Source of the DNA: Bacteroidales bacterium
Lineage (GTDB): Bacteria > Bacteroidota > Bacteroidia > Bacteroidales > P3
Direction of reading: 5' to 3'
DNA length: 22,027 bases
NCBI GenBank assembly: GCA_017618625.1
Contig: JAFZTV010000092.1
Location: 1 to 22,027, forward strand
Notes under the pieces: model-generated
Database searches by the model: none
What the model was told of the DNA's origin: nothing
Seen by the model: only the letters and a program-made list of their open reading frames with translations
Position numbers and translations under genes: made by a program
Shown here: piece after piece, positions 1 to 6,542 of the stretch
Layout of the letters: each line of letters opens with the position of its first letter
How positions within the stretch are numbered: position 1 is the stretch's first letter

Positions 1-445
1 CGCACCCGTCCTGTATCTTCAGAAAAGCGCGTGTGCGGTCGCCCGACGACCACGCTGGCGAAAACTCCCACCGCCCGTCGTCGTTTGCCCTCTTTGTGCA
101 CGTATCTTTATGCTGCCCGCTCACAATCTCTGCCAGTCGGTATTTCTCGTCGTTGCCGAGTATTATGGTCACGCCTGGTATTTTCTCTATCTGTCCGCGT
201 TCGTTTTGCGCAAAGCAGCCAATCACCGCCACCTGAGCCTGCGGGTTCTGCCTCACTGCCTGTCGTATCGCCGTGCGGCATTTGCGTTCCGCAATTGCCG
301 TGACCGTGCATGTGTTTATAATATAAAGGTCGGCTTCCGAGTGAAAGTCCACAATGTTATGGCCCTGCTCGGCCATTTGCCGCAGCAGGTGGCTCGTCTC
401 TGCGAAATTAAGTTTGCACCCCAGTGTGTGCGCCGCTACCCTCAA
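1..445 (-). CDS. mtaB: tRNA methylthiotransferase MtaB, 5' part (runs off the window)
   Basis: This is the N-terminal 148 residues of a MiaB-like radical-SAM methylthiotransferase. MtaB-type enzymes add a methylthio group to t6A37 of tRNAs that read ANN codons. The sequence shows the UPF0004 domain with its three cluster cysteines: HTLGCKLNFAET near residue 10, INTCTVT near 48, and VIGCFAQ near 80. The last visible residues, FLKIQDGC, are where the radical-SAM CxxxCxxC motif begins. The frame is open throughout. The only start that keeps the first cysteine is TTG at 445-443; an in-frame TAA lies a few codons upstream, and the first internal ATG would remove the first cysteine. LGCKLNFAET favours MtaB over MiaB or RimO. 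The 3' end lies outside the window. Confidence 0.88.
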   Translation of the reverse strand, partial: MRVAAHTLGCKLNFAETSHLLRQMAEQGHNIVDFHSEADLYIINTCTVTAIAERKCRTAIRQAVRQNPQAQVAVIGCFAQNERGQIEKIPGVTIILGNDEKYRLAEIVSGQHKDTCTKRANDDGRWEFSPAWSSGDRTRAFLKIQDGC

Positions 446-504
446 AACAAATGTGAATTATGAATTATGAAGTCCGAAATTCACAATTCTAAATTCGAAA
501 TTGC
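446..504. repeat. AT-rich intergenic repeat tract with a small inverted repeat
   Basis: This gap between the MORN gene stop and mtaB holds quasi-repeats of GAATTATGAATTATGAA and of AATTC-containing words. An 8-bp inverted repeat (TGTGAATT 452-459, AATTCACA 478-485) has an 18-nt loop. There is no T-run, so it is a poor terminator candidate. No TAnnTTTG promoter is visible. Confidence 0.5.
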
Positions 505-1542
505 TTACTCTCCCGGCACCACGCCGTTCTTCTGGTTCATCATCGCCTGCACCAGTTTTATGCAGTCCTCGTCGGGGAAGATGACAAACGTCGGTTCGGG
601 GTCGAGGTCTAGTATGTCGCGTCCTTCGGCATCTTTCTTCAGACCTTTGATGCACGATGTCGAGGCAACCACGCGGTTCTTCTTGTTCACCATCGAGAAC
701 AGCTCGTCGCCCAGCCGTGCGCAGATGTCGTCGGGATGCTCGGTGGCGGTTATTTTGGTTCCGTCGGTCAGATATACGATGGTCTTGTTTTGGTTCTGTC
801 CCATAGGCACCACGTATGCAATCTTGTAAATCGACAGGTATCTGGCTGTCTTGCCTTCCAGTATCAGCACCGTGCGGTCGATGAAAATGCCTTTCTGCCA
901 AGTCTCGTCGATGGTCTTGAGCCCGTTCTGGTAGTAGATGCTGTGTCCGTCTTTCGTTCCGCGGCTGTATGTGCACTCGTGCGACAGCTTGCCGTCTTCG
1001 TTGTATTCGGTCAGCTTGCCGTCCAGCACGCCGCCTTTGTATGTGGCGGTCAGGTAGGCCTTCTTGCCCGTACGTTTCCACCAGCGACCCTCTTTCTTGT
1101 TGTCTTTCCAGGTCAGCACCTCGGCGGTATCGCCGCTGTGCTCGAAGATGGCTTGCAAACCCTCTTTAACACCCATCTTGTAGTTGACCAGCTTTATCAT
1201 CTTGCCGTCTTCGGCATAGTATTCCCAGCGTCCGTCGCGGTTCTTCAGGCAGTATTCGCCTCGGGCCACCAGACGGCCTTTCTCGTCGTAGGCTTCGTGT
1301 TTGCAGCGTTTTCCGTCGTTGCCTACGAAGGTGTTGCGCAGACGCACGGTGCCGTCGGCGTAGAAGTATTCAAAAACACCGGTCTCGTGGCCGTCCTTGA
1401 AGTTGCCTTCGAATATTTTGTGGCCCTGTTTGTCGGTCTTAATCCAATGACCCTGCTTGCGACCCTGTTTGTCTATGGTGTTCTGCGCTCCGCAGACAAG
1501 ACTTAATCCTATGAATAACAGAAGAAAAGATTGTGCTTTCAT
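505..1542 (-). CDS. Secreted MORN-repeat protein with LytTR-like C-terminal domain
   Basis: The product is 345 residues. It starts with a signal peptide (hydrophobic residues 6-17, likely cut after CGA-Q near residue 19). Residues about 22-220 contain some seven MORN/YwqK-type repeats, with motifs such as GHWIKTDKQGHKIFEGNF, GRWEYYAEDGK and DGKLTEYNEDGK. YwqK-like proteins are often labelled antitoxins, but nothing here suggests a toxin partner. Residues about 236-333 (IAYVV, TIVYLTDGTKI, LGDELFSMVNKKNRVVAS, CIKGLKKD, ILDL) follow the strand and helix pattern of a LytTR domain, normally a cytoplasmic DNA-binding module. The repeats and signal peptide are clear; the LytTR call is by eye. The gene has its own promoter at 1570-1601. 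The stop is TAA. Confidence 0.8.
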   Translation of the reverse strand: MKAQSFLLLFIGLSLVCGAQNTIDKQGRKQGHWIKTDKQGHKIFEGNFKDGHETGVFEYFYADGTVRLRNTFVGNDGKRCKHEAYDEKGRLVARGEYCLKNRDGRWEYYAEDGKMIKLVNYKMGVKEGLQAIFEHSGDTAEVLTWKDNKKEGRWWKRTGKKAYLTATYKGGVLDGKLTEYNEDGKLSHECTYSRGTKDGHSIYYQNGLKTIDETWQKGIFIDRTVLILEGKTARYLSIYKIAYVVPMGQNQNKTIVYLTDGTKITATEHPDDICARLGDELFSMVNKKNRVVASTSCIKGLKKDAEGRDILDLDPEPTFVIFPDEDCIKLVQAMMNQKNGVVPGE

Positions 1543-1569
1543 TTATTTCGGATTTTGTATCGTAAAATG

Positions 1570-1601
1570 CAAATGTACTAAAAAACTTGGAAATCGTTCA
1601 A
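1570..1601 (-). promoter_or_regulatory. Bacteroidetes-type promoter for the MORN/LytTR-like gene
   Basis: On the minus strand TTG (1601-1599) is followed by 21 bp and then TACATTTG (1577-1570), an exact TAnnTTTG -7 element. The expected start of transcription is about 1563, giving a leader of roughly 20 nt before the ATG at 1542. The spacer is at the long end of the usual range. Confidence 0.55.
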
Positions 1602-1605
1602 GTTT
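1580..1605 (-). terminator. Possible intrinsic terminator of the PAP2 gene
   Basis: Read on the minus strand, AAACTTG (1605-1599) pairs with CAAGTTT (1589-1583) over a 9-nt loop, and the T-run continues to 1580. It lies 40 nt after the phosphatase stop. The stem is AT-rich and therefore weak, and it overlaps the -33 element and spacer of the next gene's promoter. Confidence 0.4.
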
Positions 1606-1644
1606 GTTAATAAAACAACCTGTCAGATTAAAACCAACCCTTGC

Positions 1645-2364
1645 TCACTTGCTTTTTTTCGCAAATTCGGTTTTAGCCTTCTGCATCTGTTTCAGGAATT
1701 GGTCGCTGGTGTGCAGCCGTGCCACCGCTGCGCTGGCGGCCAGCATGGCGGCGTTTACGTCGCTCTGCCAGTGGAATCCCGCTATCACGCGGCTCTCGCC
1801 GTAGCTGTATCCGCGTGCCAGCAGTTCATCCTGCGCCGCGGGGTTCACCTCCATCAGCACCAGCGCCGTGCTCCAGCCCAGCATTGTGTGTCCCGACGGG
1901 TAGGAACCGTTGTGGCTCAGCTCCTCTTCATCGCCGGGTACCAGCGACGGCTCGTTAAACCGCACGTATGGACGTTTGCGCATATAGTACTCTTTCGCCT
2001 TGTGTGTCGCCAGGTCGCATGTGGCTATGCTCATCTCCAGCAGGCGGTACAGCTCCGGAGTGTTCTCCTTCGAAATCTCCATGCCGAACGGCTTGCTGAA
2101 TATCTTGCACATTATGCCGATGCCCCATTCTGCATCGTTGAAGGCTTGCTCGGCGCGGACCTTGTTGTGGCGCTGCGTCTTGCCCCACTGGTATCGAAGC
2201 ACGTCATACATAAAGTCCACCGACACCGTGTCGGGTGGTGGCGGCAGGTATTTCACCGCGTTGGGCATCTCATCGACCGTGAAAAGCTTGTTCTGCGCCA
2301 ATCCCCTCAATGGCCACACAAAAAGCATTGTCGCAAAACAAAACCAAACAAAGTTTCTTTTCAT
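1645..2364 (-). CDS. Class A acid phosphatase (PAP2 superfamily), exported
   Basis: The product is 239 residues with a signal peptide (residues 1-23, ending GLAQ), so it is probably periplasmic. All three PAP2 phosphatase motifs are present: K124-x6-R131-P132, P156-S-G-H159, and S191-R-x5-H198-x3-D202. In this superfamily H198 would be the phosphorylated nucleophile and H159 the acid. The overall form matches class A non-specific acid phosphatases (PhoN/PhoC type), which release phosphate from a range of organic monoesters. The length is normal for the family. The ATG at 2364 gives a proper signal peptide. A 21-bp tandem repeat (2384-2446) lies directly upstream, where a promoter would be expected; no TAnnTTTG element is visible there. 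The substrate cannot be told from sequence. Confidence 0.88.
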   Translation of the reverse strand: MKRNFVWFCFATMLFVWPLRGLAQNKLFTVDEMPNAVKYLPPPPDTVSVDFMYDVLRYQWGKTQRHNKVRAEQAFNDAEWGIGIMCKIFSKPFGMEISKENTPELYRLLEMSIATCDLATHKAKEYYMRKRPYVRFNEPSLVPGDEEELSHNGSYPSGHTMLGWSTALVLMEVNPAAQDELLARGYSYGESRVIAGFHWQSDVNAAMLAASAAVARLHTSDQFLKQMQKAKTEFAKKSK

Positions 2365-2383
2365 AATATTATCTGATTACTTT

Positions 2384-2446
2384 GAATATTCCGATTACTC
2401 CAAGGAATATTCCGATTACTCCAAGGAATATTCCGATTACTCCAAG
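2384..2446. repeat. Three perfect 21-bp tandem repeats with palindromic cores
   Basis: There are three identical, consecutive 21-bp units at 2384-2404, 2405-2425 and 2426-2446. Each reads GAATATTCC, then GATTACTCC, then AAG. A degenerate partial copy precedes them at 2372-2383. At the two unit junctions the sequence is the perfect 10-bp palindrome GGAATATTCC. The block lies between the prfB stop (2451) and the PAP2 start (2364), so it could affect prfB mRNA ends or phosphatase expression. Confidence 0.9.
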
Positions 2447-2450
2447 TGGT

Positions 2451-3563
2451 TCACTCTTCCCCGCCAAACTGCATCAGGTAGGCTTTGATGAACTCGTCTA
2501 TCTTGCCGTCCATGACGCCCGTCACGTCGCCGGTCTGGTAGTTGGTGCGGTGGTCTTTCACTCGGCGGTCGTCCATCACGTAGCTGCGTATCTGGCTGCC
2601 CCATTCTATCTTCTTCTGCGAGGCTTTTATCTTGGCCTGTTCCTCCATGCGGTGTTTCATCTCGCGGTCGTAGAGTTGCGAGCGGAGCAGACGCATGGCG
2701 TTCTCTTTGTTCTTGGGTTGGTCGCGAGTCTCGGTGTTCTCAATCAGAATCTCCTCTTCCTCGCCGGTGTAGGGGTCTTTGTACTGGTAGCGCAGGCGCA
2801 CGCCGCTCTCCACCTTGTTTACGTTCTGTCCTCCGGCACCGCCGCTGCGGAAGGTGTCCCACGACAGTCGCGACATGTCCACCACCACCTCGATAGTGTC
2901 ATCGACCAGCGGTGTGACGCTAACCGAGGCGAACGAAGTCATACGTTTGCCCTGTGCGTTGAAGGGGCTTACACGCACAAGACGGTGTACGCCCGTTTCG
3001 CTTTTCAGGTAGCCGAAGGCGAAGTCGCCCTCTATCTGCATGGTGCAGCTCTTGATGCCGGCACCGTCGCCGTCGAGCGAGTTGGAGATGGCCACCTTGT
3101 AGCCCGACCGTTCGGCATAGCGTATGTACATGCGCATCAACATCTCGGCCCAGTCCTGAGCCTCCACTCCACCGGCACCGGCGTTGATGCTCAGCACCGC
3201 GTCGAAACGGTCGCTTTCGCCGCGCAGCATGTTCTTGAATTCCAGCCCTTCTACCAACTTGGTGGTGGCCTCTATCTGCTGCATGGTCTCCTCCTCCGAG
3301 GCGTCGCCGCTGGCGAAAAATTCGCCCATCACCTGAAGGTCGTCGCAGCTGGCCGCCACTTCGTCGTAGGCCGTGGTCCAGCTTTTCTTGTTCTTCAGCT
3401 TCTTCATCACCGCCTGCGCCTCCTTCGGGTCGTTCCAGAAGTCAGCGGCCTCGGTCTTTTTCTCCTCCTCGGCTATATCGTTTTTCAACCCCTCGATATT
3501 GAGGAATTTATGCAGTGCCTCCTTGCGTTCGTTGAGGTCTTTTATTGTCTCAGGTATTGTCAT
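2451..3563 (-). CDS. prfB: Peptide chain release factor 2 (RF2)
   Basis: The product is 370 residues and full length for RF2. RF2 reads UGA and UAA stop codons in the ribosomal A site and triggers release of the peptide. The stop-codon recognition tripeptide SPF (in VHRLVRVSPFNAQGKR) and the hydrolysis motif GGQ (in RSGGAGGQNVNKV) are both intact; SPF rather than PxT makes it RF2, not RF1. The N-terminal helical domain is complete. The gene is one continuous frame: where many bacteria have an autoregulatory +1 frameshift site (CTT TGA C near codon 25), this gene reads CTC AAT in frame. Its own stop is TGA, a codon RF2 recognises. A repeat block shared with the recG leader begins 4 nt upstream of the ATG. 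Confidence 0.97.
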   Translation of the reverse strand: MTIPETIKDLNERKEALHKFLNIEGLKNDIAEEEKKTEAADFWNDPKEAQAVMKKLKNKKSWTTAYDEVAASCDDLQVMGEFFASGDASEEETMQQIEATTKLVEGLEFKNMLRGESDRFDAVLSINAGAGGVEAQDWAEMLMRMYIRYAERSGYKVAISNSLDGDGAGIKSCTMQIEGDFAFGYLKSETGVHRLVRVSPFNAQGKRMTSFASVSVTPLVDDTIEVVVDMSRLSWDTFRSGGAGGQNVNKVESGVRLRYQYKDPYTGEEEEILIENTETRDQPKNKENAMRLLRSQLYDREMKHRMEEQAKIKASQKKIEWGSQIRSYVMDDRRVKDHRTNYQTGDVTGVMDGKIDEFIKAYLMQFGGEE

Positions 3564-3676
3564 CTAAGTGATTGCGTTATTTTTTACATCGAAAAACACG
3601 AAAAAGTTTTTTGATTGCGTTATTATGTTTTTGTGATTCAGAGTTATACTACTTACGCATTAGCGTATTTACACGT
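3564..3676. repeat. Leader repeat upstream of prfB, shared with recG
   Basis: This gap between the ZIP gene stop and the prfB start contains GTGATTGCGTTA (3568-3579), ACATCGAAAAAC (3586-3597) and CGAAAAACACGAAAA (3590-3604). All three recur exactly and in the same order upstream of recG (10171-10221). A second TGATTGCGTTATT lies at 3612-3624. The rest is AT-rich with a small TACGC/GCGTA hairpin near 3654-3667. No consensus promoter is visible. Confidence 0.75.
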
Positions 3677-4465
3677 TTATAATCCGTATATTTCCGGGCA
3701 GCCGGGGGTGAAATACGCTGCCACGAATGCCACTATTATCGCCACAAGTTTCTTCCACGAGAAGTTGTTGTGGTCGTGGTCGAAGAGGATGCTCACGCTC
3801 ACATGCAGCAGTATGCCAACCACCACGCCCATAATCACGCACTGCAGCGCCTCGTTCTCGGGCACCAGCAGCAGGTTGCACAGCGAGCCCAGCGGCGTCA
3901 TCACGGCAAAGATGGTCAGCAACCCCAGCGACTTCCAGAACCCGTAGCGGTTGCTCATAAACAGCGTCACCATCACTATTGCTATCGGGATGTTGTGCAG
4001 CACTATGCCGTACAGCAGTCCCTGGTGGATATCGACCTCGCCGGCTTCCTCTATCTCCACCATCGGCATGCCCTCCAGGAAGGCGTGCACGCACAGACCT
4101 ATCATCAATCCCGTCACCGGGTGCACATGGTGCTCGTGATGGTCGGTCTCGCAGTTGTGGCAGTGGTTGTGGCCGTGTTCGGCGCCGTGGGTCAGCTGCT
4201 CAAGCAGCAACTGGATGAGAAAACCAATCATCACCGCCGCCGCAACCTTGAAGTGTATGTCGGGAGTCACAAACCGATAGGGCTCCTCGCCCAGAAACAT
4301 GTGCGGCACGAGGTTGATGAAGCACGACGCTAGCAGAAAAGCCCCGCCGAACACCGTGATATACATCATCCATTTCTCCGACACCTTCTTGCGTCCCGGT
4401 ATCAGCGCCGCCCAGACCACCACGCCGGCGACAATCAACAAGTATGAAAGAATAATATAGGTCAT
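3677..4465 (-). CDS. ZIP-family divalent metal transporter
   Basis: The product is a 262-residue inner-membrane protein with about eight hydrophobic segments. ZIP proteins move Zn2+ or other divalent metals into the cytoplasm. Diagnostic features are a His-rich cytoplasmic loop between segments 3 and 4 (residues 93-115, HGAEHGHNHCHNCETDHHEHH), HAFLEGMP in segment 4 (H127-P134) and HNIPIAI in segment 5 (H157-I163), which form the binuclear metal site in the family. The His-rich loop also carries two cysteines (CHNC), which could help in metal sensing. The ATG at 4465 starts directly on the first membrane helix. A promoter (4535-4566) and a 7-bp inverted repeat (4498-4525) precede it. The metal cannot be assigned from sequence; zinc is most likely. 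Confidence 0.87.
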   Translation of the reverse strand: MTYIILSYLLIVAGVVVWAALIPGRKKVSEKWMMYITVFGGAFLLASCFINLVPHMFLGEEPYRFVTPDIHFKVAAAVMIGFLIQLLLEQLTHGAEHGHNHCHNCETDHHEHHVHPVTGLMIGLCVHAFLEGMPMVEIEEAGEVDIHQGLLYGIVLHNIPIAIVMVTLFMSNRYGFWKSLGLLTIFAVMTPLGSLCNLLLVPENEALQCVIMGVVVGILLHVSVSILFDHDHNNFSWKKLVAIIVAFVAAYFTPGCPEIYGL

Positions 4466-4497
4466 AGTTGAAAATTGAGTTCAAACATAGATAACCA

Positions 4498-4525
4498 GTC
4501 GTCTAGCGATAGGCAACAAGACGAC
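4498..4525. promoter_or_regulatory. Inverted repeat in the ZIP gene leader (operator or hairpin)
   Basis: GTCGTCT (4498-4504) and AGACGAC (4519-4525) form a perfect 7-bp inverted repeat with a 14-nt spacer. It begins within a few nucleotides of the transcription start predicted from the promoter at 4535-4566. It could be an operator for a metal-responsive repressor or an mRNA hairpin; the sequence alone does not decide. Confidence 0.45.
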
Positions 4526-4534
4526 AATGGTTTG

Positions 4535-4566
4535 CAAAAATACACAAAAATGTTTTATCGTACAAA
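4535..4566 (-). promoter_or_regulatory. Candidate promoter for the ZIP gene
   Basis: On the minus strand TTTG (4566-4563) is followed by 20 bp and TATTTTTG (4542-4535), an exact TAnnTTTG. The leader would be about 60 nt. Two other -7-like matches occur nearby (TACTTTTG at 4570-4563, TATGTTTG at 4489-4482), but neither has a well placed -33 element. Confidence 0.5.
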
Positions 4567-4586
4567 AGTACGAAACGGAGTAGCCT

Positions 4587-5963
4587 CTATTGTTTCACCA
4601 CTTTGCGAACAAAGGTGCCTCCCTTGGCGGTAATGCGTACGGTGTAGATGCTTTTGTTGAGTGCGCTCATGTCCACGAAGTTGCCGTCGGTTTGAGAGAT
4701 GACCACGCGTCCTACGGCATCTATTACCTCGATTTTCTGCACACCTTCGCCGTTCACGTGCAGCATACCGTTTGTCGGATTTGGATAGAGTATCACTTTA
4801 CAACTTTCCGTGTTGTCGATGGCGTTGTTTGGGCTTGATATGCCGATGTGGGCCTTCTGATTGTTGGAGAGGTTCGTCCCCCAGCTGACATTGGGAATGA
4901 TGCTGGTCAGTGCAAAGAACCCGTCGCCGGCGCCGTGCCATCCCATGTTGAAATGGAAGTTGTTTTCGGTGTCATAGCCGTCGCATACGAAAGCGTGGCC
5001 AGGCCCCTCGTATATTATCGGACGGTTTTCGTCAATCTCCTTTTTGAGCATGGTAATCCATTCGTCATTCTCATAATCGTTTTTTTTACAATATTGGATA
5101 TTGTCGGGGTAGTTGAAATATGTGGTCAGTGCAGGGAGTACGTCGTCCATTCTGGCCCAGCTGGTCCCTAGGTTGTAGTCCATATCCACGCTGACTCCGC
5201 AGTGGTACATCAGCGTCGCCACAGCATTCTTCTGAGTCTCGTTCCATGTGCTGATAGGTGCGTCGGCACCGCCGCTGGGCATGTTATCCCAGTCGTATGT
5301 GGTGCTTCCGAAATCGGCCTCGCATGTAAATCGAAGTGTAAGGCTTTGGTATGAGTGGCTGCCCGTGCCGGTGACGGGCCACTTGTGGTATCTCATCACC
5401 TGTGCCATTGCCACCGCCGCACAGCCGACTCTTGTCAACGTGTCGTGCCACAGTGGACACAGGTTGTTGCAAGGCTCCTTCGGGCCCCAGATGGGTATGT
5501 TCAAAAGATGGGTCGTTTTCGTGCCTGCAGCCGTGGGTTGGTATGTCCCGCTGACGAGGTTCTCCCACTTGCGCGAGGTTGATTCGTCGGCCTCCAAGCT
5601 ATGCTCCCGTACTGCCTCGGCCTCCTGTGTGTAGTTTCTCAACCAGCACGAAAGGTTGACCGGCAGTCCCGAGTTCTCCACAAATCCGTTGCGGGTAGAG
5701 TATCCGAGTATCGGAGTCATGGCATCCTCGGCCGATACAATCACAAATCCGTCGTTCTCGGCGGTCGTGAAGACATAGAAGCCCTGCAGACCGAGTTCCG
5801 CCGAAATCTCCACAAATACTGGTTCCTCCTGCGAGGCGAGTCCACGCTCGGTGGTTTTCCAGAAGTTGACGGCCACCTGGCGGGCGGTCTCGCGCGATAC
5901 GGGGTTGGCAATCATTGTGGCGCATACAATCAACGCCGCTACAAATGTAATAATGTGTTTCAT
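4587..5963 (-). CDS. Secreted C10-family cysteine protease (streptopain-like) with T9SS sorting domain
   Basis: The product is 458 residues. I start it at ATG 5963 because this gives a clean signal peptide (MKHIITFVAALIVCATMIA); an ATG 45 nt further upstream only adds a polar extension. Residues about 22-150 are the inhibitory propeptide (SRETARQVAVNFW, DGFVIVSAEDAMTPILGYS). The catalytic domain has the nucleophile C181 in RVGCAAVAMAQVMRYHKWP, the catalytic H323 in PGHAFVCDGYD, and the FHFNMGWHGAGDGFF block around W343. The last 70 residues (VILYPNPTNGMLHV to VRKVVKQ) are a type A C-terminal signal for T9SS export. It is predicted to be a secreted or surface endopeptidase, autoactivated by loss of the propeptide. 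The stop is TAG. No promoter of its own is evident in the 72 nt after the SRP RNA. Confidence 0.93.
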   Translation of the reverse strand: MKHIITFVAALIVCATMIANPVSRETARQVAVNFWKTTERGLASQEEPVFVEISAELGLQGFYVFTTAENDGFVIVSAEDAMTPILGYSTRNGFVENSGLPVNLSCWLRNYTQEAEAVREHSLEADESTSRKWENLVSGTYQPTAAGTKTTHLLNIPIWGPKEPCNNLCPLWHDTLTRVGCAAVAMAQVMRYHKWPVTGTGSHSYQSLTLRFTCEADFGSTTYDWDNMPSGGADAPISTWNETQKNAVATLMYHCGVSVDMDYNLGTSWARMDDVLPALTTYFNYPDNIQYCKKNDYENDEWITMLKKEIDENRPIIYEGPGHAFVCDGYDTENNFHFNMGWHGAGDGFFALTSIIPNVSWGTNLSNNQKAHIGISSPNNAIDNTESCKVILYPNPTNGMLHVNGEGVQKIEVIDAVGRVVISQTDGNFVDMSALNKSIYTVRITAKGGTFVRKVVKQ

Positions 5964-6035
5964 GGTTGAATGGTTTTTATTGGTTCGGTTTTCCGTAACA
6001 GCCGTCATCGGCCGTGAATAATGGGTATAAAAAAA

Positions 6036-6131
6036 GGGTAAGCTGATTATATCGCACCGCTACAACCAAACACCCTTGCTGTATTCCTACCCTGGGGGAT
6101 TCAATGGGAGCTGGTCGTATAAGACTTACCC
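6036..6131 (-). ncRNA. ffs: Small signal recognition particle RNA (4.5S-type)
   Basis: Read on the minus strand this 96-nt segment folds into one long hairpin. The terminal stem is GGGTAAG (6131-6125) with CTTACCC (6042-6036). The tip has the SRP domain IV signature: CCC-CAGG-GTA-GGAA-TAC-AGCA-AGGG, that is, a GGAA tetraloop (6087-6084) on a GTA/TAC stem, then the asymmetric internal loop recognised by Ffh. A Bacteroidetes promoter ends just upstream, so that transcription would start at the first G of the stem. Seven T follow the stem (6035-6029), making stem plus T-run an intrinsic terminator. SRP RNA with Ffh targets nascent membrane and some secreted proteins to the Sec machinery. The length fits the small bacterial SRP class. 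Confidence 0.92.
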
Positions 6132-6136
6132 GATTG

Positions 6137-6167
6137 CAAAAGTACTACTTTTTTTTAAAGTAGCAAA
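6137..6167 (-). promoter_or_regulatory. Promoter of the SRP RNA gene
   Basis: On the minus strand TTTG (6167-6164), a 19-bp spacer (6163-6145) and TACTTTTG (6144-6137) match the Bacteroidetes consensus exactly. The expected start, 5-6 nt after the -7 element, coincides with the first G of the SRP stem at 6131. Confidence 0.85.
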
Positions 6168-6222
6168 TATTATTATTAATGGCCTTGAGAAAAGACCGTA
6201 AAGGGGCTTAATAGATTGCTTC

Positions 6223-6471
6223 TTATTTCTTATTTATCAACGAAATAATCCACAGCAGCAGTACTGCACCGATTACGGCTGCGATGATTCGGCCGATTAT
6301 GGTTTCTCCGCAGTGGATGCCGAACCATCCGAGTACGGAACCGCCAACAAAGCCGCCGACGATGCCAACCAGCAGGTTGATCCAGAATCCGAAACCGGCA
6401 CCTTTCATGATTTTGCCAGCCAGGAAACCGGCCAGCGCTCCGATGAGAATTGTGATGATGATACCTAACAT
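6223..6471 (-). CDS. GlsB/YeaQ/YmgE-family small membrane protein
   Basis: The product is an 82-residue, very hydrophobic, glycine-rich protein with three membrane segments (about residues 2-20, 28-49 and 56-79) and a short KK tail. It matches the transglycosylase-associated (GlsB/YeaQ/YmgE) family, commonly linked to general stress. The biochemical role of the family is not established, and despite the name no enzyme activity is implied. The length is normal for the family. It lies 71 nt after mltG on the same strand, which is a suggestive pairing with a peptidoglycan enzyme. The leader contains TATCAACA, also found before mltG and the DUF4956 gene. Confidence 0.88.
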   Translation of the reverse strand: MLGIIITILIGALAGFLAGKIMKGAGFGFWINLLVGIVGGFVGGSVLGWFGIHCGETIIGRIIAAVIGAVLLLWIISLINKK

Positions 6472-6542
6472 GATTGTTTAAATTTTTAATTGTTGATATG
6501 TTTGAAAGTTTAAAGGCTGAAAAGGTAACTGACCGCTTACCA

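Noticed and set aside
736..1506. Long plus-strand frame opposite the MORN gene
   Set aside because: Its Val/Phe/Ala-rich translation is typical of antisense reading of a repeat protein; the minus strand has a signal peptide, repeats and a promoter.
505..1542. Toxin-antitoxin system based on the YwqK-like repeats
   Set aside because: Both MORN proteins are exported and neither has a small partner gene; the antitoxin label is an annotation habit.
2384..2446. CRISPR array
   Set aside because: The 21-bp units are contiguous with no spacers and no cas genes are nearby.
2382..3614. A 410-codon open frame on the plus strand
   Set aside because: It is the antisense of prfB, whose RF2 motifs are unmistakable; its start lies in the 21-bp repeat and the translation has no domain-like pattern.
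6036..6131. Riboswitch or attenuator on the plus strand
   Set aside because: The SRP domain IV signature, promoter and T-run all fit only the minus strand, and no plus-strand gene follows.
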